This document shows, in pieces, positions 8,541-15,693 of a stretch of 37,047 bases of DNA; within the stretch, counting starts at the first letter, position 1, and every line of letters begins with the position of its first letter. The notes beneath the pieces were generated by a model, which saw only the letters and a list, made by a program, of their open reading frames with translations, was not told the origin of the DNA and did not search any database. Both the position numbers and the translations under genes were made by a program. Source of the DNA: Verrucomicrobiota bacterium (GTDB lineage Bacteria; Verrucomicrobiota; Verrucomicrobiia; Limisphaerales; Fontisphaeraceae); contig JBAXGN010000063.1 in assembly GCA_037139415.1 (NCBI GenBank), forward strand, positions 1 to 37,047, in the 5' to 3' direction.

Positions 8541-8855
8541 TCAACCTTTCGTTTTCCACAGGGTCCCCTCGTGGAAGGCGGAGGGTATTTTCATCAGTAA
8601 CACTGCGGCCAGATGGAAAAAAAAACAGATCAACGCCACTCCCACGGCAAATTGCAGCCCTCGCCACAGCAATGGAAATCCGCGCTGCCGGGTTGAAGCG
8701 ACCTGCCCGGTTTTGGCCAGACAGGCAGCACAGATCAGGCGATCATCGTGCTCAGTCACGCATTCTCGACAAAAGTATCGTGCGCATTCCATACAGCGCG
8801 CCACGGCTTCGCGTTCGGCATGATGAAAACAACGTTGTTGGTGCAAGTTGGCCAT
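8541..8855 (-). CDS. Small B-box-type zinc-finger membrane protein
   Basis: The product has 104 residues. The N-terminal half is a B-box-like zinc finger with Cys/His pairs: CFHHAEREAVARC, MECARYFCRECV, then HDDRLICAACL. One transmembrane helix follows (LLWRGLQFAVGVALICFFF). In this type of bacterial protein the zinc finger sits in the cytoplasm next to the membrane; its target is not known. It is the last of four tightly spaced minus-strand genes (gap 15 bases) which share zinc-finger or zinc-ribbon modules and membrane segments, suggesting a common membrane task. Confidence 0.8.
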   Translation of the reverse strand: MANLHQQRCFHHAEREAVARCMECARYFCRECVTEHDDRLICAACLAKTGQVASTRQRGFPLLWRGLQFAVGVALICFFFHLAAVLLMKIPSAFHEGTLWKTKG

Positions 8856-8870
8856 GGGAGGAGGATTACC

Positions 8871-9413
8871 TTACGCAGTCTCCGGCGGCGAGCTGGTCGG
8901 CGTGGTTTGCTCAGGCACCTGGGGAACCACCGGTTCCTGTATAGTCGGTGACGATGGGGCAAAGGGGCCTTGCACCACCTCGATCAGGGGACGCATCCGC
9001 GCGATGAAATCCAACGTCTTGGGCAGGCGTGTCAGGGCGGGTAACCGTTCATATTGAATGGCGGTCTTGATAACACATTCGCAGGTGGGCCCTTGAAAAA
9101 TATGGACGATCAAGCCAGCCAGAAATGCCAGCATGATCACCACCATCAGCCCCATCGCCACCGGTTCATCACGGACCACGATAGCCAGCCCGAGAAAACC
9201 AAGCGCCCCCAACCCGATGAACAGGCTCAGCCAGAATCCACCCCGAGTCCGGCGTGCGACGATGGCCTGGATTTCCTTGTAATAAAAACGTTTGTAAATC
9301 TCCGTGTAGCCATTGGATTGCACGGACAGCAGGTAATGTTCGGCCAGCCATAATTGGTGGTACCCACCCACTCTGGTCCGCAACCGTGTTATTGGTTTGA
9401 AAGAGGCAGGCAT
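8871..9413 (-). CDS. Membrane protein of unknown function in the zinc-finger cluster
   Basis: The product has 180 residues. Residues 1-55 are a soluble module reading like a PH-type or bPH2-like membrane-associated domain (HQLWLAEHYLLSVQSNGYTEIYKRFYYKEIQAI). Two transmembrane helices follow at about 60-78 and 85-105. The rest is a soluble region with two close Cys residues (CECVIKTAIQYERL) and a proline-rich tail. I do not recognise a named family. It lies 3 bases after the zinc-ribbon gene upstream and 15 bases before the B-box gene, so it is almost surely co-transcribed with them. Confidence 0.7.
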   Translation of the reverse strand: MPASFKPITRLRTRVGGYHQLWLAEHYLLSVQSNGYTEIYKRFYYKEIQAIVARRTRGGFWLSLFIGLGALGFLGLAIVVRDEPVAMGLMVVIMLAFLAGLIVHIFQGPTCECVIKTAIQYERLPALTRLPKTLDFIARMRPLIEVVQGPFAPSSPTIQEPVVPQVPEQTTPTSSPPETA

Positions 9414-9416
9414 GGC

Positions 9417-10010
9417 CTAGGATTTGATCATGGAAATCCACAAGAACAGACCAACTCCCTGCCCGATCACCGCCAGGATGGCTCCCAGCACGAATCGGAT
9501 TTTCGTGCGCGGGATAATGCCCAATGGGGATTTCCAATGGCGAATGACATAATACAGCGAGGCGATGGATAAGAAGGGAGACGCCACCCAACAAAACGGC
9601 ATGGCTGAGGCGAGGCCCAAGGCAAAGGCAATACTGTCATACCGCGTTCCCCGGTTCTGCAACTCGGCAATTTTGCCTTTCTTCTGCCCAGTCTCAAGGC
9701 AGTTTGGACAATAATGTTGCCCGTTTAATTCAATCGCGCAGAGCGCGCAAAGGAAGCGCCCACACTTGAGGCACGGCAACTCCGCCCGCTTACCCGGATG
9801 GAAAAAACAACTGGCCTCGCCATCCAGTATCACATTCTGGGCCCTTTCCCCTTTGGCAGGTCCCTGAAACTGGGCGGGAAAGACTGCGACCAATAATTCC
9901 GAATCGCAACCCGGACACAGGTAGGGGCTATCCAGAGTCCATAGCCCCTGCTCGACTGGCACTGGTGTGCGGCAGCGCGGGCAGACTGGTGATTGGACTG
10001 TGACACGCAT
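9417..10010 (-). CDS. Zinc-ribbon / B-box membrane protein
   Basis: With the start at 10010 the product has 197 residues; the open frame runs further upstream but that part overlaps the neighbouring gene and looks unlike protein. The N-terminus has a zinc ribbon (CPRCRTPV ... YLCPGCDSELLVA) at about residues 9-40. A B-box-like finger follows (CFFHPGKRAELPCLKCGRFLCALCAIELNGQHYCPNC), then two or three transmembrane helices. The finger is the same type as in the gene at 8541-8855, so the two may be paralogues. It starts 17 bases after the GYF-domain gene. Function is unknown; membrane-linked regulation or protein binding is inference. Confidence 0.78.
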   Translation of the reverse strand: MRVTVQSPVCPRCRTPVPVEQGLWTLDSPYLCPGCDSELLVAVFPAQFQGPAKGERAQNVILDGEASCFFHPGKRAELPCLKCGRFLCALCAIELNGQHYCPNCLETGQKKGKIAELQNRGTRYDSIAFALGLASAMPFCWVASPFLSIASLYYVIRHWKSPLGIIPRTKIRFVLGAILAVIGQGVGLFLWISMIKS

Positions 10011-10027
10011 GCCTTTGATCCCGGTTA

Positions 10028-11071
10028 CTATCGGGTCTCCTTCAGTCCGAAAATATCCTCGTACGCATACGCCAGACTGGCATAGAAAACCGGCAAAGTG
10101 AACAACAGCCCGACGCAGCAGGCCAGCACGCCCACGCCCGCGACCAACCCACCCAGAAAGCACAAGACCAGCACGCTGCCCCAATGCTGGTTGACCACCG
10201 CGCGGCTAACCCGGATCGCGTCCCAGGCGGAAAGCTCCAAATCCGCAATCAGTGGCATGATGAAGACAAAACAAACCGACAAGTAGATGATCGGGATCAT
10301 CGCCAGGGAAAGCAGGATTACCCCGGGAACCATCCCTTTGTTTCCCATGATCGCAAACAAAATCCCTCCCGGAGCCAGCCACAGGATCAGGAGTAACTTG
10401 GAAAATAGATTCCCGGCTAGCAGTCGGCCAAAGGCAGTTTTGAAGCCTGAAAAGGCATCGGACACCATCGCCGTCTCGCTGCGGATCAGCTTGAGATAAA
10501 AGCAATAGAGTCCACCCAGCATGGGGCCGGTGACAATGAGGCTGACAATCGGTCCCACAATGGGAATGCCCCCGCCGGACATAACCAACATTGCCAACAC
10601 GGTGACGCCAATGCACAACCCGGCATTCCGAACCACCAAGTCCCAACCGCGTCGGATGCATTCCACGGACAGCAGTTCATAATCACGCTGCGCGATCTCC
10701 CGGATGAGATCGTCTGGATTTACCGGTAACGCACGTCTGCCAGCGTGTCCTGAGCCGCTGCCGCCTTCGCGCAACCGTTGGACATAAAGTGGCTTGCAGG
10801 TTCCGCAGACCCAGGATTCGCCAAGCCGGAGCACCTGGTCCGGGGGAAACGCCTGCTTGCACATCGAGCATACCAAACCGCCGCCAGACACGGGTGTTGG
10901 TATTCCAGATGGCGGCGTGACGGGCTTAACCTGGCCGTAAGGCAGCCAAGCAGCCATGCCCGTCTGCCATATCAAGGTTTCGGACGTAATGGCGCCCGAC
11001 TTGAAAAGAGACTCCAACTCAGCGTCTGAGATGGGACCCTGTTGCTGCTGATTGATTGCGTAATACCACAT
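10028..11071 (-). CDS. GYF_2 (DUF4339) domain membrane protein
   Basis: The product has 347 residues. The N-terminus MWYYAINQQQQGPISDAEL to LIWQTGMAAWLPYGQV (residues 1-48) is a GYF_2 domain, a small module thought to bind proline-rich peptides. A two-Cys-pair zinc knuckle follows (CSMCKQAFPPDQV ... WVCGTCKPLYV, about 70-100). The rest is a hydrophobic domain with about five to six helices, containing SDAFSGFKTAFGRLLAGN and ELSAWDAIRVSRAVV, as in membrane proteins of the DUF975/YciC-like kind. It is the first gene of the four-gene minus-strand cluster, so the promoter should lie upstream of 11071. The proline-rich tail of the protein at 8871-9413 could be a ligand for the GYF domain; that is inference. 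Confidence 0.82.
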   Translation of the reverse strand: MWYYAINQQQQGPISDAELESLFKSGAITSETLIWQTGMAAWLPYGQVKPVTPPSGIPTPVSGGGLVCSMCKQAFPPDQVLRLGESWVCGTCKPLYVQRLREGGSGSGHAGRRALPVNPDDLIREIAQRDYELLSVECIRRGWDLVVRNAGLCIGVTVLAMLVMSGGGIPIVGPIVSLIVTGPMLGGLYCFYLKLIRSETAMVSDAFSGFKTAFGRLLAGNLFSKLLLILWLAPGGILFAIMGNKGMVPGVILLSLAMIPIIYLSVCFVFIMPLIADLELSAWDAIRVSRAVVNQHWGSVLVLCFLGGLVAGVGVLACCVGLLFTLPVFYASLAYAYEDIFGLKETR

Positions 11072-11425
11072 TCTGATTATTCTTTCCCGTTGCCCGATGC
11101 GGTTCCCGAAATGTCCACGGCGATGGATCGTTCCGTACCGGGCAGCCGTTAGAATGCCCGTTCAACTCGGAAAAATCAAAATGAAAACGGCCAAATATTT
11201 TGGCGAAGGCCGTTGGGCGGTTGTGCAACCATGCGGTTGCCATTTATCCATGACAAATGCGATTTGGAAATGGCACCCCCGCCTGGTCAACGCCAAACAT
11301 GCGCCAAGCATGACGCTTGGACATGCCAATGATCAATTCATCAGGGGATTAAATTAAGATGCGTTCGTCCTGATTTAGGGCTTGGCAGACGTTAAATGTT
11401 CTGCTAATGTCCTACCCATTGATTT
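11072..11425. promoter_or_regulatory. Divergent intergenic region with a small hairpin
   Basis: This 354-base gap separates the minus-strand zinc-finger cluster from the plus-strand receiver gene and so must hold both promoters. A short hairpin CCAAGC-ATGAC-GCTTGG lies near 11305-11322. An AT-rich stretch (GGATTAAATTAAGATG) near 11345 precedes the receiver gene. A weak 86-codon open frame (11097-11357) resembles nothing I know, and I do not call it a gene. Confidence 0.35.
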
Positions 11426-11923
11426 ATGAGTGTGGCCAATGCAAACTTGCCGGCGCGCGATGCGGTTCTGTTGGTAGAAGACGAACTGGGCGTACGTACC
11501 TTGGTTGGTCTTTATCTATCCAGAGCTAGTCTGAAGGTATTGTCGTGCGGTTCCCCTGCTGAAGCCAGAGAATATTGGAAGACCCATCGGGATCGGATCA
11601 AGTTGGTCCTGACGGATTACAACTTGATGGCGGAGCAAACCGGCAAGGATTTGATTGAGTGCTTTCGTCAGGACTGCGCCACGCTGCCAGCGGTGTTAAT
11701 GAGCGGTTATGTGTCCAACTTGGATATGAGCGACTGGCTGGTGGAAAATCAAGTGCTGTTTCTACCCAAGCCTTTCTCCTATGCGGATTTTTACCGGGTC
11801 CTTCAGCAAGCCGAGTCTGGACCACCTTCTCCCTCGGCTTTGAGCCAAGCTTGGGATGCATTTGTCCATCAGTGCGAACAAATGGAAAGTCTGGTTCCGC
11901 GCTTGAGCCCCGGCTGCTCTTGA
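11426..11923 (+). CDS. Single-domain response regulator (receiver)
   Basis: The product has 165 residues and is only a receiver (REC) domain plus a short C-terminal tail. The acidic pair is in LLVEDE (E18, D19, E20), the phosphorylated aspartate is D64 in VLTDYN, the switch Ser is in VLMSGY and the conserved Lys is in FLPKPF. All catalytic positions are present, so it should be phosphorylated by a histidine kinase, probably an unlinked one. No output domain follows; it may work by protein contact, as a phosphate sink or in a phosphorelay. No kinase gene is nearby. Confidence 0.88.
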   Translation: MSVANANLPARDAVLLVEDELGVRTLVGLYLSRASLKVLSCGSPAEAREYWKTHRDRIKLVLTDYNLMAEQTGKDLIECFRQDCATLPAVLMSGYVSNLDMSDWLVENQVLFLPKPFSYADFYRVLQQAESGPPSPSALSQAWDAFVHQCEQMESLVPRLSPGCS

Positions 11924-11974
11924 CGCAGGTTCAACCCTGCTCCGTGAGTTCAGGCTGTCCGTGTCCGGACGGTT

Positions 11975-12295
11975 TTACGAGGCGTCCAAATCTTCCAGCA
12001 GTTGTTCTGTCTCCGCGAGCGGGCTGGCATGTTTCTGTTGGAGCGCCAGTTGCCGGGCTTGTTCCAAGGCTGCCCGGGCAGCGATTTTGTTCCCAAGGCA
12101 GAGGTGGCATTTGCCAATGAGGATATGCACCGCCATCCAATCTGAACGTTTGTCAATAGCGACCTGAAAATGGGGCAGGGCGTCTGCGTACCGCTCGGCA
12201 TCGAATAGCGCCTTGCCCAAGCTGAATCGCGCCAGTTCGTTGTCGGGTGCCAAGTCCACCATTTTTTGCGCCCGCTCAATTCGGTCATCACTCAT
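11975..12295 (-). CDS. Small TPR-repeat protein
   Basis: The product has 106 residues made of about two to three tetratricopeptide repeats: ERAQKMVDLAPDNELARFSLGKALFDAER, YADALPHFQVAIDKRSDWM, then ILIGKCHLCLGNKIAARAALEQARQLAL. There is no signal peptide or membrane segment, so it is cytoplasmic and likely a protein-protein adaptor. It lies 31 bases after the stop of the SDR gene on the same strand, so they may share a transcript. The partner is unknown. Confidence 0.75.
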   Translation of the reverse strand: MSDDRIERAQKMVDLAPDNELARFSLGKALFDAERYADALPHFQVAIDKRSDWMAVHILIGKCHLCLGNKIAARAALEQARQLALQQKHASPLAETEQLLEDLDAS

Positions 12296-12326
12296 AAATT
12301 CTCAGTGGGTTGTTTGATGGACCAGT

Positions 12327-13049
12327 TTATCTTGGCCGCACCAGGATTTCCTCCACGATCGCGCGGGGCGGCAGATGAATCGCCAGCAGGGCACAGGCGG
12401 CCACATCTTCCGGCTGCAACATTTTGGCCCGCGCTTCAGCGGTGGGCGGGACGGGGCGTTGCTCCAGCAAGGGTGTGTCAATATCTCCCGGCAAAATGGC
12501 GCAGGCCCGCACGCCGTGGCCGCGTTCCTCAGCGTTGATGGATTGGGTCAAACCCACGAGTCCAAACTTGGACATCGAGTAGGCGGGACCCGCCTTCGGA
12601 CTGGCTTGTTTGGCGGCGTCCGAGACAATATTGATGATGGTGCCGGTTTGTCGTTGGCGCATTTGCGGCAGGAACGCTTGCACGCAGTAATAGGCGCCGT
12701 TCAGGTTGGTATCCAGCATGGACTGGTAATCCTCCAGCGTGAGCACTTCCAAACTACGGTACGGCACGTTGGTGCCGGCGGCGTTGATCAATACCTCGAC
12801 TGTGCCAAACGCCGCGAGGATGGCGCGACCGGCCTCGGCCACCGCGTCGGCCCGGCGCAAATCGCACGGGCACACTAGGAATTGGGAGGCGCGGCTACCG
12901 GCGCAATTCACGGTGTCCTGCAACGTTTCTGCCCGGCGTCCGAGGAGTGCCACCTGCCAGCCTTCCACCGCCAGTGCCAAGGCGACGGCACGACCCACGC
13001 CGCTGCCGGCACCCGTGACCACCGCATGTGGTTTGACTTGTTCTGTCAT
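12327..13049 (-). CDS. Short-chain dehydrogenase/reductase (SDR)
   Basis: The product has 240 residues starting at MTEQVKPHAVVTGAG; the open frame extends 12 codons upstream but that part is promoter-like DNA and is also found as a repeat elsewhere. The NAD(P) motif is TGAGSGVG at about residues 12-19, followed by NAAG near 89. The catalytic Ser is in IVSDAA and the YxxxK pair in AYSMSKFG. It is a classical cytoplasmic SDR; the ILPGDIDTPLLEQRP region is also typical. The substrate cannot be told. A TTGACA-like box about 32 bases upstream and a TTAATA-like box close to the ATG suggest a very short or absent leader. Confidence 0.88.
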   Translation of the reverse strand: MTEQVKPHAVVTGAGSGVGRAVALALAVEGWQVALLGRRAETLQDTVNCAGSRASQFLVCPCDLRRADAVAEAGRAILAAFGTVEVLINAAGTNVPYRSLEVLTLEDYQSMLDTNLNGAYYCVQAFLPQMRQRQTGTIINIVSDAAKQASPKAGPAYSMSKFGLVGLTQSINAEERGHGVRACAILPGDIDTPLLEQRPVPPTAEARAKMLQPEDVAACALLAIHLPPRAIVEEILVRPR

Positions 13050-13154
13050 GGCGGTATTAACCCAGACTGTTGCAATGTTTGTCAAACTTCATTTGCGGCT
13101 CGTGGAAAACAAAACGGGGAAAACAAGGCAGGCATAAAAATGGCAGGTAAAAAA
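13031..13154. repeat. Repeat copy A (SDR 5' end plus promoter)
   Basis: This copy runs from GTTTGACTTG (start of the SDR coding region read on the plus strand) through CTGTCATGGCGGTATTAACC, TTGTCAAACTTCATTTGCGG and GGCATAAAAATGGCAGGTAA. It is the functional copy because it is joined to the intact SDR gene. Copy B at 14071 is nearly identical over about 115 bases. Confidence 0.85.
13050..13085 (-). promoter_or_regulatory. Candidate SDR promoter, also duplicated downstream
   Basis: On the minus strand TTGACA (near 13082-13077) is followed after 19 bases by TTAATA, only a few bases before the ATG at 13049. The spacing is a little long for a sigma-70 promoter, so this is tentative. If correct, the mRNA would be nearly leaderless, and no Shine-Dalgarno is visible. 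The same DNA is repeated at 14071-14190 and in part at 14271-14325. Confidence 0.35.
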
Positions 13155-13182
13155 GCGAATCCAATATTTGCTTGAATCCCAG

Positions 13183-13968
13183 TCATCGTATCGTCGTGAA
13201 TGTGATTTGGTGGTGAGTGAGGTTGACCCAATGAATTGCCTTAAGGGGTGTGTGCGCCAGCAGCCGTTGGGCGTGAATGGCGAACGCGTTGTCGTCATCG
13301 GACAAGGCAGTGAGCTTGAAGGCGGCATCCGGTGTAACAAGTCTCATGGGCTGATCACCGAGCAGCCCCGAGGAGCCAGAGACCGGGACAGCGACGTTCA
13401 CTGCCGCCTCGCCGCCGAGGAAAAACGTAAGAGCTTCCTCGTAAAGCGCCAGTTCCAGTCCTGCCCCCCAATCGTGAATGAGCGCCATGAGCAGTTCACG
13501 AAACTTTACTGATCCCGGAGCAGTACTGTCCCACTTAACATCGGTAATGCGCGGGTGACGCAGGTGTATGAGCCGCTGGGAGCAATTCACGAATTCGTGC
13601 TGGACCTTCTCGGGCCGCACGTTGATGAGTTTGGCATGTTCCAAGTCGGCGAGCAGCAGGTAATTGATCGTTTGGCCCCGATGCCGCGGGTGAATGCTCT
13701 CGGAAGTCTTAAACTCGAACAGGCTCCCCGCGCCCACCATTACGTCGAGATGGTAAACCTTGGAGAAATCATCAAAGCTTACGGTGACCGGTGCTTCCAG
13801 CGACACTGCGCTCATCCTGGCGGCGAGTTCTCGTTTGTAAATTCGTTCGTCGAAAAAGCGTCCAAACTCGTTGTGGATTGCGAAGACGTGATCCATTACC
13901 GCAAAAGCAATCGCGGCAAACTCTGTTTGGGAGATGCGCCGGAGGGGAAATGGGTGAAAAACAGGCAT
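13183..13968 (-). CDS. GxxExxY family protein, long form
   Basis: The product has 261 residues. The N-terminal half is the GxxExxY domain (PDDEXK-related): AFAVMDHVFAIHNEFGRFFDERIYKREL carries the G, E and Y of the name, and VYHLDVMVGAGSLFEFKTSE carries the likely nuclease-like acidic and Lys residues, followed by HRGQTINYLLLADL. Usual members have about 125-135 residues, so the C-terminal half (from about residue 135) is an extra region of unknown role. It is a cytoplasmic protein of unknown function, common in accessory DNA. It lies between two copies of a repeat derived from the neighbouring SDR gene, and both ends abut versions of the GGCAGGTAAAAA repeat arm, which points to insertion at this site. 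Confidence 0.8.
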   Translation of the reverse strand: MPVFHPFPLRRISQTEFAAIAFAVMDHVFAIHNEFGRFFDERIYKRELAARMSAVSLEAPVTVSFDDFSKVYHLDVMVGAGSLFEFKTSESIHPRHRGQTINYLLLADLEHAKLINVRPEKVQHEFVNCSQRLIHLRHPRITDVKWDSTAPGSVKFRELLMALIHDWGAGLELALYEEALTFFLGGEAAVNVAVPVSGSSGLLGDQPMRLVTPDAAFKLTALSDDDNAFAIHAQRLLAHTPLKAIHWVNLTHHQITFTTIR

Positions 13969-14015
13969 AAGATTTTATGGAGAAAAAGTTGGCTGGTGAA
14001 AAATGGCCTCACATA

Positions 14016-14040
14016 TTTTACCTGCCATTTTTCTGCCTCA
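14016..14040. repeat. Dispersed TTTTACCTGCC-ATTTTTCTGC element
   Basis: The plus strand reads TTTTACCTGCCATTTTTCTG and continues as CCTCA. A damaged left arm GGCTGGTGAAAAATGG lies at 13991-14006. Related copies are at 14183-14230, 16924-16961 and 25687-25709, and a reverse-strand half at 13142-13154. Confidence 0.75.
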
Positions 14041-14070
14041 GTTCGGCGGTACTGGTGAATACCGTGTGGC

Positions 14071-14190
14071 GTTTGACTTGTGCTGTCATGGCGGTATTAA
14101 CCCAGACTGTTGCAATGTTTGTCAAACTTCATTTGCGGCTCGCGGGAAACAAAACAGGGAAAACAATGAAGGCATAAAAATTGCAGGTAA
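14071..14190. repeat. Repeat copy B (duplicate of SDR 5' end and promoter)
   Basis: The copy matches 13031-13150 with only a few differences (for example GCTGTCATGG against TCTGTCATGG, and CGCGGGAAACAAAACAGGGA against the A copy's CGTGGAAAACAAAACGGGGA). Upstream of it, 14041-14070 is a more diverged copy of further SDR codons. It is not attached to an SDR gene, so it is a leftover duplicate. Confidence 0.85.
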
Positions 14191-14230
14191 AAAATGGCCT
14201 CACATATTTTACCTGCCATTTTTCTGCCTC
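14183..14230. repeat. Hairpin copy of the dispersed element
   Basis: The perfect 10-bp arms GCAGGTAAAA (14183-14192) and TTTTACCTGC (14207-14216) enclose a 14-base loop and are followed by CATTTTTCTGCCTC. The run of T after the stem makes it terminator-like. Confidence 0.7.
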
Positions 14231-14270
14231 AGTTCGGCGGCACCGGTGACTACCGCACGTTGATTATACT

Positions 14271-14325
14271 CTGTCATGGCGGTATTAACCCAGACTGTTC
14301 TAATGGTTGTCAAACTTCATTTGCC
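14271..14325. repeat. Repeat copy C (partial, diverged)
   Basis: CTGTCATGGCGGTATTAACC is followed by CAGACTGTTCTAATGGTTGT and CAAACTTCATTTGC. It is a third, shorter copy of the SDR upstream block. Bases 14231-14270 before it also resemble SDR codons. It ends about 55 bases before the DNA polymerase IV start. Confidence 0.75.
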
Positions 14326-14379
14326 ATCATCCAAAATCCATTTTTTACTTTGGTTCCGTGTTCTGTTATACCGTTCCGC

Positions 14380-15519
14380 GTGTTTCGCGTCATCATGCAT
14401 CTGGACATGGATGCCTTTTACGCATCCGTCGAGCAACGCGATCATCCTGAATTGCGCGGGCTACCGGTTATTGTCGGCAGTCCTCCCACGCAACGCGGGG
14501 TGGTCTGCGCGGCCAGTTATGAGGCGCGTAAGTTCGGCGTGCGCTCCGCCATGCCCAGCATGACCGCCGGACGTCTCTGTCCGCAAGGCGTGTTCATCCG
14601 CCCACGCATGGAGGTGTATCGCGAGGAATCCCGGCAAATCATGTCCATCATGGCGGCGGCCGGGGCGATCATTGAGCCGGTGTCTGTGGATGAAGCCTAT
14701 CTTGATTTTTCCGCCGTCAGTCAGGGGATTGACGTGGATGACAGTTTATCCCGCTCGCTGCCGTTGGCGCGCGAATTAAAGCAAGCGATTCGTCAGAAGC
14801 GCCGGCTGACGGCCAGCATTGGCATCGCCTCGAATAAGCTGCTCGCCAAGTTGGCCAGCGATTTCCAAAAGCCGGATGGCCTGACATTGATCGCCGAGCG
14901 GGACAAGGTCGCCTTCTTGCGCCCGTTACCAGCGCGGGTGTTGTATGGCGTGGGCAAGGTGACGGCAGAAGCCCTCAAGGGTGCGGGGATAAACACAGTA
15001 GGCGATTTGCAGGATTATCGCGGCGACCTGCGGGCCTTGGTGGGTTCATTTGGTCCCACGCTCAAGCAATTCGCTTTCGGCGAGGATAACCGCCCCTTGG
15101 ACCTCAGCGACGAAATCAAGAGCGTCAGCAGCGAAAATACCTTTCTGCGCGATACCGACCACCGACCGACGCTACGGGCTACGCTTAAGGAGCAGGCGGC
15201 GGAAATCGCCCATGAATTGGCGCGGAAACAATTGGCCGCCAAAACGGTGCAGGTGCGGGTACGCTACAGCGATTTCACCACCTTGACCCGCCAATTGACG
15301 CTTGAAGAGCCCCTCACCGAGGCCAAAGATATCTACCGCATGGGGTGTGTGCTGTTGGCGCGCCATGAACTGGTGACCCGCCCGTTGCGGCTCATCGGTC
15401 TCGGCGTCAGCAACCTGATGCCACCGTGCTATCAGTTGGAATTACCGCTGGTCGGTCTAAATAATTCCCCGGGCGGAGTGTCAACGATCAAGAAAACGAG
15501 ATCGCCCCGGGCTGCTTAA
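14380..15519 (+). CDS. dinB: DNA polymerase IV (Y-family)
   Basis: The product has 379 residues if translation starts at the GTG at 14380, which restores the first strand (FRVIMHLDMDAFYASVEQRD); the ATG at 14395 would cut that strand short, and no clear ribosome site decides between them. Palm-domain metal ligands are in HLDMDAFYA and SVDEAYLDFS, and the fingers contain RGVVCAASYEARKFGVRSAMP. The thumb follows with helix-hairpin-helix-like LYGVGKVTAEALKGAG, then the little finger. The C-terminal QLELPL is a sliding-clamp binding motif. The enzyme copies past damaged bases without proofreading. It lies directly after a block of repeats and stands alone. Confidence 0.93.
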   Translation: MFRVIMHLDMDAFYASVEQRDHPELRGLPVIVGSPPTQRGVVCAASYEARKFGVRSAMPSMTAGRLCPQGVFIRPRMEVYREESRQIMSIMAAAGAIIEPVSVDEAYLDFSAVSQGIDVDDSLSRSLPLARELKQAIRQKRRLTASIGIASNKLLAKLASDFQKPDGLTLIAERDKVAFLRPLPARVLYGVGKVTAEALKGAGINTVGDLQDYRGDLRALVGSFGPTLKQFAFGEDNRPLDLSDEIKSVSSENTFLRDTDHRPTLRATLKEQAAEIAHELARKQLAAKTVQVRVRYSDFTTLTRQLTLEEPLTEAKDIYRMGCVLLARHELVTRPLRLIGLGVSNLMPPCYQLELPLVGLNNSPGGVSTIKKTRSPRAA

Positions 15520-15693
15520 ATTGCTAATTCGTCGGAGTGGTCTTCGCTTTGGTCCATGGTTATTTGTATTATGATATTATGAATCTGAGGCATTGTTTTG
15601 GTTGCATACGCAGTTCCGAGCAGGTACAGTGTACTTCGTTCGGCGCTTGTTCAATCAACCAACCAACCACAATCGCCCTGTTTACAAAAAAAT

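Noticed and set aside
11097-11357. 86-codon open frame between the zinc-finger cluster and the receiver gene
   Set aside because: There is no recognisable motif and it fills a divergent promoter region.
13555-14058. 167-codon plus-strand open frame over the GxxExxY gene
   Set aside because: It is antisense to a gene with clear family motifs and runs into repeat DNA.
13031-14325. Possible CRISPR array because of repeated blocks
   Set aside because: Only three unequal copies of over 50 bases with irregular spacing, and the repeats derive from the SDR gene.
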